From assembly GCF_008831285.2 (NCBI RefSeq), contig NC_045143.1, positions 3,047,503 through 3,111,502 on the forward strand: DNA of 64,000 nucleotides, read 5' to 3'. Source of the DNA: Nymphaea colorata. Lineage: Eukaryota; Streptophyta; Magnoliopsida; Nymphaeales; Nymphaeaceae. A program made the translations under genes and the position numbers. The notes beneath the pieces were generated by a model that worked only from the letters and a program-made list of their open reading frames with translations, did no database searches and was not told the origin of the DNA. Position 1 is the stretch's first letter. Every line of letters starts with the position of its first letter. Below, one piece after another: positions 42,901-54,300 of this stretch.

Positions 42901-44570
42901 TGCTCCAAATGGCCAGGTAACTGCAGTTTGTTTATATTCTAGAGAGTGACTGCTGTTTGTTGATCATTTTAATTGAACCATGCTTGGGTTCATGGTTTTG
43001 TTGGTGCAGTCCTGGAACTCGGCACTTGTATCTGATTCCCAAATGCTTTTGACTGCACAAACAGTGCAGCCATCAGAAGTTGCTTCTTTACAAGCTCAAG
43101 AATCTAAAGAAGAAGCACGAGAGTCAAATGCTGCAGATGCAAAGAAAGATGTTAGAAAGGCACTTCCTGAGGTAATTAGTTTGGTTATTTAAACAAATGT
43201 TTGATTCTAATGCAAATTTCTTAGGTTGGAAAACATTGTGCAGGATATTTTTACACTTTATGCAGCAGGACCTGTTCCAGTCTTTGGTTGGCAACCTAGA
43301 CCCCATATTGGACTGAATTTTGGAGGGCATCATCCTAATGCAGTGGTAATTGCATGATAAAGATTTCTTGCTATATGACGGGCAATTTTAGAACCTTTGA
43401 TTAAATTATGAGTTATTGCAGCCCATGTCCATTTTCCCGGAGTCTTCAAGATCCACGAATCCATTTGATTTTGCTACAGAACCAGCTACAAGTCCAGTCA
43501 CAACGGTATGCATATTTATCTTATTCCTGTTCTCAGTTTCTTTTATGAAAGAGATCATGCCGTCTTTATATAAACTGGTTGAAGTTGGATCAATGGAATG
43601 CAAGGTATCTGTCAACCGTTTTGAGTTCTTGATTCTAGTCTTATGTGATTGTCATGCTATATTTCTCCCTTCTTTATATACGTCATTAGATAGTTGTTTT
43701 CTAGAACATGTGCTTGAATGCCCTTAATATATGTCAACATAAGTCCCATATGTATGAGCTTAATGCATGATAAAATCTTCTTAGTGTGACTATGTGCAGC
43801 AACTAGGTTTAGAGTATAATTATTTTTCTCTTTATTTCTTTGAGTTTGTTTGGTGTTCATCATCATTCAAGCCACACATCTTTATTTTTTAGCAGTTTCC
43901 TTCCATGTCGCCTTTACAAAGGCCATTACCAACCATGAACCTTTCCAGCTCTTCTGCACCTAATCCTCAATGGATGCCATCACAGTCACTGGCTATTCCA
44001 ATGTCTCCAAGTGCAGGTAAAATCTCCTTTCCAATTTCTGGTATTTGAAATATTTTGCAATCAATTTTTTCTTTTTTCTCAAAACTGTAGGTTGTTACAT
44101 GGCTCAACATCCGCCTAGCAGATTGGAACCTGTGGGGTAGGTCCTCTTTCCATTGGTATGGTTCGAACAAGGAACTGCTGTGTTATTGGTCGATATTCAG
44201 GTTTTAGCTGTCTTGTCTTGCACTATCGATTAACAGAAGAGGCTCCGTGTCAAACTACACAAGTCAGATCTTGCAGTTTCTATTTCTATCATGCTAGTTG
44301 ACAGTTATTTAAACTTTAAAGTTCACGCTCATAATCTGTGTTTTATAGAGTGATTCATTTGAAAATTAACTTATATTTCACGTACACACGTTGTACTGGT
44401 AACTCCGTGATATTTTTTACGATTAATGCAGTCAAATGGGCATGGAAAGCTTTATCAATGATGGGGTGGGTCAGGTTCCTCGTGGCGCTGATGATCAGTC
44501 CGCATACGGAGGTCCACTGCAGTCTGTCATGGATAATTTCACATCTCCTGGGAGAAATCCTTTTGGATGA
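39954..44570 (+). CDS. AGD14: AGD14-like ARF GTPase-activating protein
   Basis: Thirteen coding exons: 39954-40052, 40508-40569, 40797-40884, 40981-41042, 41256-41343, 41477-41929, 42449-42916, 43010-43171, 43244-43345, 43422-43505, 43893-44016, 44091-44136, 44432-44570. All are in phase and give 658 residues, close to Arabidopsis AGD14. The ArfGAP domain (about 12-125) has the zinc finger C27-x2-C30-x16-C47-x2-C50 and the arginine finger at R55 within CSGIHREF. It stimulates GTP hydrolysis by ARF GTPases during vesicle formation. The rest is disordered and Ser/Gln-rich, with a SDPF motif and two NPF motifs (TNPFDF and the extreme terminus RNPFG), which are known ligands of EH domains in endocytic adaptors. 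It appears intact. The acceptor of exon 11 is a NAGNAG site. Confidence 0.93.
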
Positions 44571-46217
44571 GAATCCAGAACAGTTTGTTTCAAAACTTTT
44601 GCAATTCCTTTTGTCCATTCTTCCCCCATTATTCGAAGATCTGAAAGGATAATTTATTCTTTGGTTGGCCAACTTTCCCAGATCATTTACCAGCCAGTCC
44701 TGCCATAAGGAATAAACCTTTGGCAAAAGGCAACTAAGAGTGTGCAGATGAAGTAACTGATTTTCATGGAAGACAAGTTCCCAGCAATTTTAAGTTTCAA
44801 GTGTTTGTCCTTTCGGTGCAATGAAACGATTTATGGAACTGGCGTTTGTATGTACAATTTCTCTGTATCATTCTGTACTTTTCGTGTCGTTCCCTTCACA
44901 CTCGCTTGTGGGAACTTTTCTGTTTCAGCTTTATGATAGCCGTTGTTGTTAAAGTGAAACTTGCTGCATTCATGGGGGATGTCAATGCTGTTGAATATGT
45001 CTAAAAAATAATGGCTTTATCTGTAATTTAGCTTTCCTCCTGCACTTGAATCCTTACATGGTTTCCTTCCTGAGCACTTGATCTTTGGCAATGGTTCCAA
45101 CTTCGAATAAAAAACGAATTTGAACAAAATTAGCTTGGAAGGAACAAGTCAATCCAAGATTTCCAGAAAAAAAGTTTAGTCTTTAGTGATTTGATTCATG
45201 TTCAAGAAAGTACTCTTATAACATTCAGCACAGGTAGAGGGCAGCAAGCGTAGAAAAGAGGCATGCAATTGGGATTTGAAATAGTGACACTCCAAAAGGA
45301 ATAAATTTATTCGAGTATGAATTTGGATTTGGCCTTGGCCTGGACCATACTTCGAATCTCTGTCTCCTGCTTCCCCTTTCTCTTCCTCTCATCTGTTCAA
45401 GATTGTGTTGTGGATGTTCCTCTTACGCAAAGCGGGATCAAGACATGTGCAGGTACCACAGCTTAGTTGCATTTTAGAAGCGAAAATTGCAGCTAACACT
45501 GTTGCACCCAGATCATTTCATGGAGGAACAGCTATTGCTTTAAGAAAACCGTCTCTGCTACGTGCCTTCAAAGCTCTGCTCTTAATTCACCTATACAACA
45601 TGGAATTTGAGTAAAGATCGTTCCAGATCCAAAATTTTAACAACCCGTGTAAACGAGATATCTGAATCCAATCAGATTTCATGAGGCAACACTGCTGCCT
45701 TTACGTGATAAAAATAAGTTCTGTGACCAACTTATGCAACCGAGTCAGGATTTCACCCTGATACGGATTCTGTGAATTGAAACCTAACATACTTTTCTAG
45801 ATCCAAAGAGCAGTTTCGCGTCATCTAAATCTAACATATTGGATTTGAATTGGAATTCATTTCATCTAATCCTTTTGCAACCAAGCCATGATCCAATAAC
45901 ACGATATAAACCTGATTTTTTTTTTCCAGAGAAAAAAGGGAATTTCATTGGCCGGTTGCGAACTCAATCTGGATCCATTTCTTGACTCCACGGGTCCAAC
46001 CTGATAATTGGTCGGACCTATTTCAGCTTTCATAGTGAACTCCAAGTACCGAATAACATTCAATACGGGTCGGGTTCTCTCATACCCGACTCGTTGGAGC
46101 GCTCTCCTCGCCCTCTGCGGCTCTGCCTCCCTGCTGGAGAACTCAACCAGGAGGAGAGATGGTGGCTGCCTGTGCTCAAAGCTCTTCTCAGCAAGATGAG
46201 ACGCTGAGAGAAGAATA
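44571..46217. other. AGD14 3' region and PPR upstream region
   Basis: The first 350-450 bases are T-rich with TTTGTATGTACAA-like and AATAAA-like words and are probably the AGD14 3' untranslated region. The rest up to the PPR gene shows no gene that I can support. Confidence 0.4.
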
Positions 46218-49200
46218 GTGGCCGTCAAGCTGAAGGAATTCCCATCATGCTCGCCCAAGACGCCTATGGTTTCTCGGCTCCCAACCAGAGACGGGCTACT
46301 ACTCCACCATCGTCAAACCCATGGTATGATGCGACGCTTCTCCTTTCTATCCATTCCGGTCCTTCCTTCTCCATACTCACTTCTGAGATTCGCAAGAACC
46401 CAGCGTTTTCATTCATCATCCGCTCATTACCTGAAATCCATGAGCTCAATTGTTAGTGCCGCTAGATTATTCAGGAACCCGAAGCAGCTTTCCGAGGCAC
46501 CCACATTTAGAGAAGTAAGGATGGATGATATATTAGCCATTATGGGCCCTTTTGATAAGCTCTTTCCTTATAGTTACATGGGTGGGTCATATATCGGCTT
46601 GATCAGAAAGTTCATGAAAATGGATGCTTTTTTGAAATGTGTTTGCTTACATGTTCATGTTATTAAATTGGGGTTTGCGGCGGACATCATGGTTAGTAAT
46701 GTGATCATGGATGTGTATGTTAAAAATGAGCTTTTGATGGATGGCCATCAAGTGTTCATTGAAATGCCTACTAGAGATTTGGTCTCATGGTGCACTTTGA
46801 TTGCTGGATATGCCAATGCTGGGATTGGTTTAGATGGATTGGATTTGTTTAGGTGCATGTGGAGAAGTGGTTTGAGGCCAAATCAATTTGTTTTTGCTTC
46901 GGTTCTAAAGGCTGTATCTGCATGTGGGTGTGTGAGGGTGGGCAGGCAGGTGCATTCTCAGATTTTTCAAATGGGGTTTGTCTCAGATGGTTTTTTGGTG
47001 ATTGGATTAGTAAATATGTATGCGAAGTGTGGGGAAATTATTTGTGCACGTGAAGTCTTTGATGAAGCGGGTGTGAGGAATTCAATCTCTTGGAATGCCA
47101 TGATTTCTGGGTACATCCAAAATGGGTTGGTCCATGAAGGTCTAGTGCTATACGAAGATATGAGGAGTTCCGGTTCTGCCATTGATGTAGTGACCATGAG
47201 AATTGTCCTTGGTGCAGCGGTTGGCCTTGAGCAGATTGATTTGTGTAATAACTTACATGCTTATGCTATTAAAACTGGTTTGGAGTCAGACAAAGTTGTG
47301 GTAACTGAACTCCTTAGGTCACAGGCTGAGATTGGTGAATTAATGGCTGTGCATGAGCTTTTGAAGTCACTTAAGGATCCTGATGGATCTGCATTTTCTG
47401 CAATTACATCTGGATTGCAGATGCACGGATACAGCGCTGAATTATTAAAACTTGCTAGAAAGCTTCTTGAGAGCGGGGTTAAAATGAACCAAGGAGCTCT
47501 AATTTGTATGTTGGGTCTTTGTTTCAGGCCTAAGGAGGGTGCTCAGGTTCACACTTACACCTTTAAGATTGGATACCTTTCTGATATCTCTGTTGCCAAT
47601 GCTGTAGTGTCCATGTATGCCAGATGTGGAGAGATGGATAATGCAGATGCTGTATTTCATGGGATGGCTAGACATGATCTAGTTTCATGGACTGCAATAA
47701 TATCAGGGCATGTTCAAAATCTTCAATTTTGGGAGGCTATCAATCTCTTCCATTCTTACAGCAATATGGGTCTGCCAAAGGATCAATTTTTGATTGCCAC
47801 TATAATAAATGCCTCTGCTGGCTTGTTAGACGTAGATTTAGGAAAGCAGATACATGCTATTGTACTAAAACTCGGCCTGCAACATTTTAATTTTCTGCAA
47901 ACATCTATTTTGCACATGTACGCTGTTTGTGGATTCCTGGAGACTGCTGACATGTTATTCTCTTCCATGCTTCTGCATGACATGGTTTCAATAAATGTCA
48001 TGCTGGTCTGTTATTGTAGACATGGGCAAGCTGATAGGGCATTGGACCTCTTTTATTCAGAGCATCAGAAGGGTCTGGCTCCTGATCAGTTTAGTATATC
48101 TGCAATTTTCTTGGCTTGTGCTGACCTAAAGTCCATGGCGGTAGGTGAACAAGTGCATTCATACATAATCAAGAGTGGTCTTACCTCTGATTTTGTTATT
48201 GGCAATGCTGTGGTCAACTTTTATGTAAAATGCAACAGCATAGCCTCTGCTTGCAACTATCTTGGGGGCTTGAAGTTGCAAGATGTGGGTACATTTGGAA
48301 TGATAATCTCAGGTTATGTGCAGAGTGGAAACTGCAAGGAGGCTTTGAGACTGTTTTGTGCAATGCATTGTGGTGGATTGCGAGCAAACCACTATGTTTT
48401 TGCTTCTATCCTTAGAGGCTGTACCACTTTGTTTGCACTTGAAGAAGGAAGGCAAGTGCATGCATCCATTATCAAGGTAGGGTTGAACAAAATCATGCAG
48501 GTTGGCAACAGCTTGGTTGACATGTATGCTAAGAGCTTCTGTATGAATGAAGCAGAAAAAGTATTTGATGAAATGTCAGCACAGGATGATGTCTCATGGA
48601 ATGCATTGATTAGAGGGTATTCACAGACTGGAGAAGGAGATAAAGCTTTTGAATTGTTTGAGATGATGAAGCAGGAGGAAGTATATCCCGACTGTTTCAG
48701 CTATGTGGGTATCCTAAGTGCCTGCGCAGGAGCTGTATCTTTGAAGAAAGGTTCATCTGTTCATGCATGTGTTGTGCAGAATGGTCTTGAGCAAGATGTC
48801 TCTATTGGAAATGCACTGGTTGATATGTATGCAAAATGTGGGAGCATAAAAGATGCATGGAAAGTGTTCGAGAGGATGTCTTCCAGAAATGTGATCTCAT
48901 GGAATGCAATGGTTACAGGATGTGCTCAGCATGGACATGCTGATGAAGCTCTTGACCTATTCCAGAAGATGCAGCAAGTAGGGATGACACCTGACCACAT
49001 AACCTACATTGCAGTTCTGTCAGCATGCAGTCGTGTTGGCCTTGTTGATGAGGGTATTTCTCATTTTGGATCTATGACTGATGAGCATGGAGTAGTTGCA
49101 GTAGAAGAACATTATGCGTGCATGGTTGACATACTCAGCCGAGCTGGGTGGTTAGATGAGGCACATGGGTTCATTAATGAGATGCCTGTGCAGCCTACTG

Positions 49201-49496
49201 GGATTATGTGGAGAACATTGTTGGCTGCTTCTAAAAGTCATGGAAACACAGAATTAGGGGCAAAGGCAGCACATCGAGTGCTAGACAGGAGCATGAATGA
49301 TTCTGCATCCCATGTTCTACTGTCAAATATATATGCTATGTCTGAGAAGTGGGTTAATGTGAAGTTCGTTAGGGATGATATGAGGAACAAAGGGGTAAAG
49401 AAAGAACCTGGGTGCAGCTGGATAGAAATAGATGATGGGGTGGACATCTTTTTTATCAAGAGGAGTAGGTCCGAACATTTGGGCTTGATATCTTAA
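46218..49496 (+). CDS. PLS-class pentatricopeptide repeat protein, E type
   Basis: This intronless frame encodes 1092 residues from 46218. A better start may be the ATG pair at 46326/46329, where MMRRFSFLSIPVLPSPYSLL begins an Arg/Ser-rich, acid-poor organelle-targeting peptide (about 1055 residues). A long array of P, L and S repeats follows, with unit phrases such as DLVSWCTLIAGYANAG, SVANAVVSMYARCGEM and NVISWNAMVTGCAQHGHADEA. The E motif is at the end: GIMWRTLLAASKSHGN, VLLSNIYAMSEKW and KKEPGCSWIEID. Such proteins bind single organellar RNA sites and recruit or supply a cytidine deaminase for C-to-U editing. No DYW deaminase domain is present; the protein stops at SEHLGLIS soon after the E motif. 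Target and organelle are unknown. Confidence 0.9.
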   Translation: MAVKLKEFPSCSPKTPMVSRLPTRDGLLLHHRQTHGMMRRFSFLSIPVLPSPYSLLRFARTQRFHSSSAHYLKSMSSIVSAARLFRNPKQLSEAPTFREVRMDDILAIMGPFDKLFPYSYMGGSYIGLIRKFMKMDAFLKCVCLHVHVIKLGFAADIMVSNVIMDVYVKNELLMDGHQVFIEMPTRDLVSWCTLIAGYANAGIGLDGLDLFRCMWRSGLRPNQFVFASVLKAVSACGCVRVGRQVHSQIFQMGFVSDGFLVIGLVNMYAKCGEIICAREVFDEAGVRNSISWNAMISGYIQNGLVHEGLVLYEDMRSSGSAIDVVTMRIVLGAAVGLEQIDLCNNLHAYAIKTGLESDKVVVTELLRSQAEIGELMAVHELLKSLKDPDGSAFSAITSGLQMHGYSAELLKLARKLLESGVKMNQGALICMLGLCFRPKEGAQVHTYTFKIGYLSDISVANAVVSMYARCGEMDNADAVFHGMARHDLVSWTAIISGHVQNLQFWEAINLFHSYSNMGLPKDQFLIATIINASAGLLDVDLGKQIHAIVLKLGLQHFNFLQTSILHMYAVCGFLETADMLFSSMLLHDMVSINVMLVCYCRHGQADRALDLFYSEHQKGLAPDQFSISAIFLACADLKSMAVGEQVHSYIIKSGLTSDFVIGNAVVNFYVKCNSIASACNYLGGLKLQDVGTFGMIISGYVQSGNCKEALRLFCAMHCGGLRANHYVFASILRGCTTLFALEEGRQVHASIIKVGLNKIMQVGNSLVDMYAKSFCMNEAEKVFDEMSAQDDVSWNALIRGYSQTGEGDKAFELFEMMKQEEVYPDCFSYVGILSACAGAVSLKKGSSVHACVVQNGLEQDVSIGNALVDMYAKCGSIKDAWKVFERMSSRNVISWNAMVTGCAQHGHADEALDLFQKMQQVGMTPDHITYIAVLSACSRVGLVDEGISHFGSMTDEHGVVAVEEHYACMVDILSRAGWLDEAHGFINEMPVQPTGIMWRTLLAASKSHGNTELGAKAAHRVLDRSMNDSASHVLLSNIYAMSEKWVNVKFVRDDMRNKGVKKEPGCSWIEIDDGVDIFFIKRSRSEHLGLIS

Positions 49497-51334
49497 ACTG
49501 TGCCTAAGCTTAGTGTTATAAATCCCTGGAACTTGCAACGATGCTTGGTAATGAAGGTTCATATGGCAATGTGCATTCCATGCCTTGAACTCTCCAAGTT
49601 GTGAAGAACATGACCAAGATTCACCGTTGCAGGTTGATACTGAGAAAGGATATTGCTAATTGTTTGCAATCTTGGAAAATCTATATGTTAAAGATTATAT
49701 GCAAGCATCCAAGGCATGCAAATGCTTAGCTTGTTCTGAAGCTTTTGAAGCACACACCATGTTATGGACCTTAATGGTGAGCTTGGCATCTTTCTGTTGA
49801 TTTTTATGTTTTTGTATTTTACTCAGTTGCATACTAATTAATATGTTTTTTGACTTGTATGCAAGAACAGTAGAACAATTTTCTGGACACAGGAAAGTGT
49901 GGGACTTCTCAGTTGACAAAATGTTGATGTGTGGCACACACTGGTGAGCTGTAAGCCTGGGCTTCGGGCCCGGGTACCCGGTACTCTGCCAGATTGGCCT
50001 GGCCCGATGCCCAGGCCTAGTGAGCTGCAGATGAGTTGAGGCTGTTAGCGCAGATGTCTGAGCAGTGATGCAAAAACAGCCTATTTGTTGCATAAGTCTC
50101 GAGTTTCATAATTATCATGACTGCTAGGTGATATATTTTTATGACTTTTGGTTTCCATAAATTATTTTTCATATGTAAAATTTCATTACGTGTTTTTCTT
50201 TTTCCCACATGAAAGTCTCTTGTGGCAATGACTTGGAGGTTTTGTTTTCTCCTTTTTTTTTTTGGTTGCCAACTGCTTTCATACTGCTGGAAAATGTGTT
50301 GTATGGCATCAATAGGATCAGTTGGCTTATATGGTAATTAACCCTGTATCAGTTTAGGCCCTTTGACAATTGATATGCAAACACATGATCAGAATCTTGA
50401 TTTTAGAATCAGTATCTGGTAGTTGACTTTCTGTAGGAAAATATACAAGCTGTTTCTTAGTCTGTAGTCTACTGTAATTTATGGATCCTGTGATTATATT
50501 AATGCATACAGATTGGACCTTCAGAAAGAAAAGCAATACGGCACTCCAGATGGTACGTCAAATCAGGCATCTAAGACTAGAACTAAATGTCACCATTTTG
50601 GTTGCTCTGAAGTCCAGGATGTGGATATTGCTACTTAATAAAGAAAGAAAGCTTGGAAACTATTAAACCAATAGGTTGCACATTTCCAGTTTTCCACCTT
50701 ATGAAGACATAACAAAACAGTATGAAATTACAGGCGCTCATCAGGCAATATGGCATGACATGCATGATAAAAAGGAAGTAACATTATTCTACAAGATATC
50801 ATGATTCACATAATATACTTAAGGGAATTCATAGATAGCAGAGATGATGCATTTACTGAATGTTCAAAACTTCATACCGGTGCATGAATCATTAGCTGAC
50901 AGTCAAAGAGACTAAACTTGAAGAATGCATTTTGCATATGAATCTTCAAGCTCAAATCAAATTAAAAAACATAAGTGTGTAAATGATGGACTAAATGATA
51001 TACATAGATCCATTTAAACAGAATGAGATGGTAAGCATATTGAAGCAAGTTACAGAGCTGTATCTGTTTGAAATCAGAAATAATTTCTGGCAATCCTCTT
51101 TCATTCTTTGTCACTAATACATGTCTCTTTTGACATCCTGTAATGATGGGGAAACATTACTCTTCTCAGTTAAACTTTCTATTTTCTGCATTGCAATTGT
51201 TGTTTCGATTGCTTGGTGCTGACATGACTAAACATATCAAAACCAATAATGCAAAAATGGAGTACTACAAAATCGAGCTTGTGCTGTACATGAAGAAAGA
51301 AGGCTTGATAGGTGGTCATTGATGTTGTTCAGCA
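49497..51334. other. intergenic between PPR and SERINC genes
   Basis: The genes converge here. The interval includes both 3' untranslated regions and a tiny inverted-repeat element at 49952-50019. I see no further gene. Confidence 0.5.
49952..50019. mobile_element. 68-bp hAT-like MITE with 8-bp TSD
   Basis: The element begins TAAGCCTGGGCTTCGGGCC. Its right end, complemented, reads TAGGCCTGGGCATCGGGCC, so inverted repeats occupy more than half its length. GTGAGCTG flanks both sides exactly (49944-49951 and 50020-50027), an 8-bp duplication as made by hAT transposases. Confidence 0.75.
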
Positions 51335-54300
51335 TCATGATGAAGTTTGAAGAGATAGCCTGTTCTTCCAAACAAGTGGGGCTATCAGCATCCATACTGC
51401 ACACAACAGCCACATTTTAATTGGTTTTTAAGATGTAATAGTGAACAAATCCAATATATGAATCTTAATGTTTTTCCAGAAAAGCTTGAAAAAAAGCACA
51501 AACTGTTATTCGATATTTTAGTTATTAAGGTTAAAACGTGTTGCTAATGCTCACCATAAACACCTGCGGCAAGCCATTCATTGAGTACTCGTACCCAAGT
51601 ACTGGTCCACCCGACATCTATTGTCCACCTGCAAAGAATCCAGTATTAAATTACAGAATATTACGAGAAATATTGCTCAAGCAATAAACTGACAAACTAA
51701 AAAATGACAAATTGCTGAAGCATAAAATATATCATGTTAGTTTCTCCTATGAAATATATTGCTGCTATGCCTGAGTTAAGAGTTTTGCGTTCGCTAATCC
51801 AAGTGACATTGATTTGATATTGTTTATTCCTAGTGAGACTAATGTTTCTCATGATTCAGTTCTTCATAGTTTAATGTTCAAGTATGTATGCTAGAAAAGA
51901 CCTGTGAGCTACAAAACCGTTTTTGCAGATATGTTTCCTCTACATAAGTTGTTTTAGTTGGTGACAAATGGTAATGGTTATAATACAAACAAATTTACAA
52001 AATACTAGTTAGGTTTAAACTTTCATTTTTCTTTCTTTAGGGAGCTATGTGACACGGGTATGCCAGTTTTGCCCTGGTACCCATGTCGGTACGTGGGTAC
52101 GGCGACATGGGTATGGGGTACGGCTGAGTGCGGCTGCATTTTAAAACATTTAAAATTATATTTTCAAACTTAATTTTTTCTTTAATTTTTTACTTTTCCC
52201 TTCTTTTATATTTCCCTTCCACTAAGATTCTATATTTTCCTCTATATTTTCTTTAATTTTGAGATTTTTTGTAGATGATAAGACTATTAATGTTTTTTTT
52301 TTCATTTTTTCATTTTGAGAATATAAAATTTGCCGTACCCGCGTACACACAATTTTCAAAATTGCTGTGTCCGAACCCATACCGCTGTACCCGCACCCAT
52401 GTGACATTGATAGGGAGCTTTGTTCTAAACAAGCAATTCTCTTAATTTATCTTTTGTTCTGGTATGAAGTGCCCATCAGTTTCTGTGAAATTCTTGATCA
52501 TTGGGGGACAGAGTAATAAGAAATAATGTCAGAAGTATGAACTTACTTTTCTAGAGTTTGATGTACGTTCCAGCCTATTAGTAGCATGGCAGAGTACATT
52601 GTTCCGATAGCAAATACAAAATGAAAGAAACCATATCCGTATGGTACATTATCTTCTGATTGAGGTTCAACCTTTCTGAACTGCAATGCTGTCATCAGTG
52701 AGTTTCTCCAGCAGTTATCAAATGAACATCAGATAAAATTTTCACTCACCCGAAAGGTTTTATAGTCGATTCCAGCTGAAAATGTTGCTATTGCTATAGC
52801 TATAAATGCAATTATGAAGCTCTGTTGACATGGGAATTCAAATTAAACTCAGATGAGTTGTGGCCATTGTAATTCAGTATATGCAATAAATTGTTTACAA
52901 AAGATTGTGAAGTGGAAGTGTTACTCAATTACAACTTAATAGTAAGAAAAATCCCATAAATTTTGCAGTTAATTTTCTCCAAGAAACGTAACTAGATCAT
53001 GAACATCTTGCTTTGTCATGCTTTCATGAATATGGAGTATGACCTCATTCTTTATCATCTGGCAGAATGTCACATGGGTGTGGTACAGGTACATGTACAG
53101 GTACAGGTGTAAACACAATTGTGAAGCATTTAAAAAAATTTGGGTGTGGGAACACAGCTGTGTTTGTATGATTATACACACAAAATAAGCTTTTAAGCCA
53201 ACAAACACATATATCAATTATTTAATAAAATATAGGTCACTTAAGAAAAGGATTCCAAAATGTACTAAAAATTAGAAAATATGAGTTTGTCGTGTACAAT
53301 CTGTCTCATGTAAGTGCACCCATGTCCAGCCATGTCAACCTGGGCTTGGCACACTTCCACGCATGTCCATGTGACATAGATTCAGATCAAATGGAATAAA
53401 TAACTAGGACTAAAGTAGTCATGCTATTCATATTACTCTGACTTGCTTTCTGGTGCTGGAATAGCAAACAATACTGAGTAGTGAAGAAAATTACTGTAAT
53501 CTATTATACTTATTTATCTACTTCTAAAGAGAAGGATCTCTGCATCTTTCTAGTTTTGCATTTGCAAATCATAAGAAAGCTGCACGTGGATTACTATGAT
53601 TGTAAGAGAGTCCCCGCTCCTGTTGGCCTCTGACTTTCCGATGCAATTTGGTGTAGGTGGTTCACTGTTAGCACATATAAGAAATTTGTGACTGAAAAGC
53701 ACAATTTTGCAAATAGAACTGAAGGACAGCCATATTCAAAATTTTCCATTAGCCATGCAGAGAAGTATAAAAGAAACTAGTATAGTATGTAACATATAAG
53801 TGAAAAAAGAGGAAAGTCATCAGATGATTAATTGTTCTATCGAGATCAAGGTTGAGTTTTCAGAGTTCAGACCATCATAACTAGCAACCAGTTCTGTTTC
53901 CCCTAGTTTCAATAATCTTATTGACTAAAATCTGATCACAAGTTGTGATTCCATGATAATTTTATTGCTAATATCATGATCTCTTGTTCATCTTCATGTG
54001 ATAAAATGCACTTCGGTATGCTAACCTGCTTCATCTCTTTGATTAAACTAAAAATTACTTCCTGTGTTATTTTTTTGGATTTTATTTTATACATTTAATG
54101 CTTTGAAAGGAACAATAGATAGCTAACTAGAAATAGAAGATAAAGTTTTGCTATCTCTGTTGATGCTTGTGAGGAATGGATAGAGGATATCCTTTTTCAT
54201 ATCAGTTATTTAGTTCTGCTTGTGTTGGCAATTCTCTTTTGTTAATTAAGATACTTTCTCAGCATAAGCTAGTAAGCACATGCATCACTGAATATGTAAT

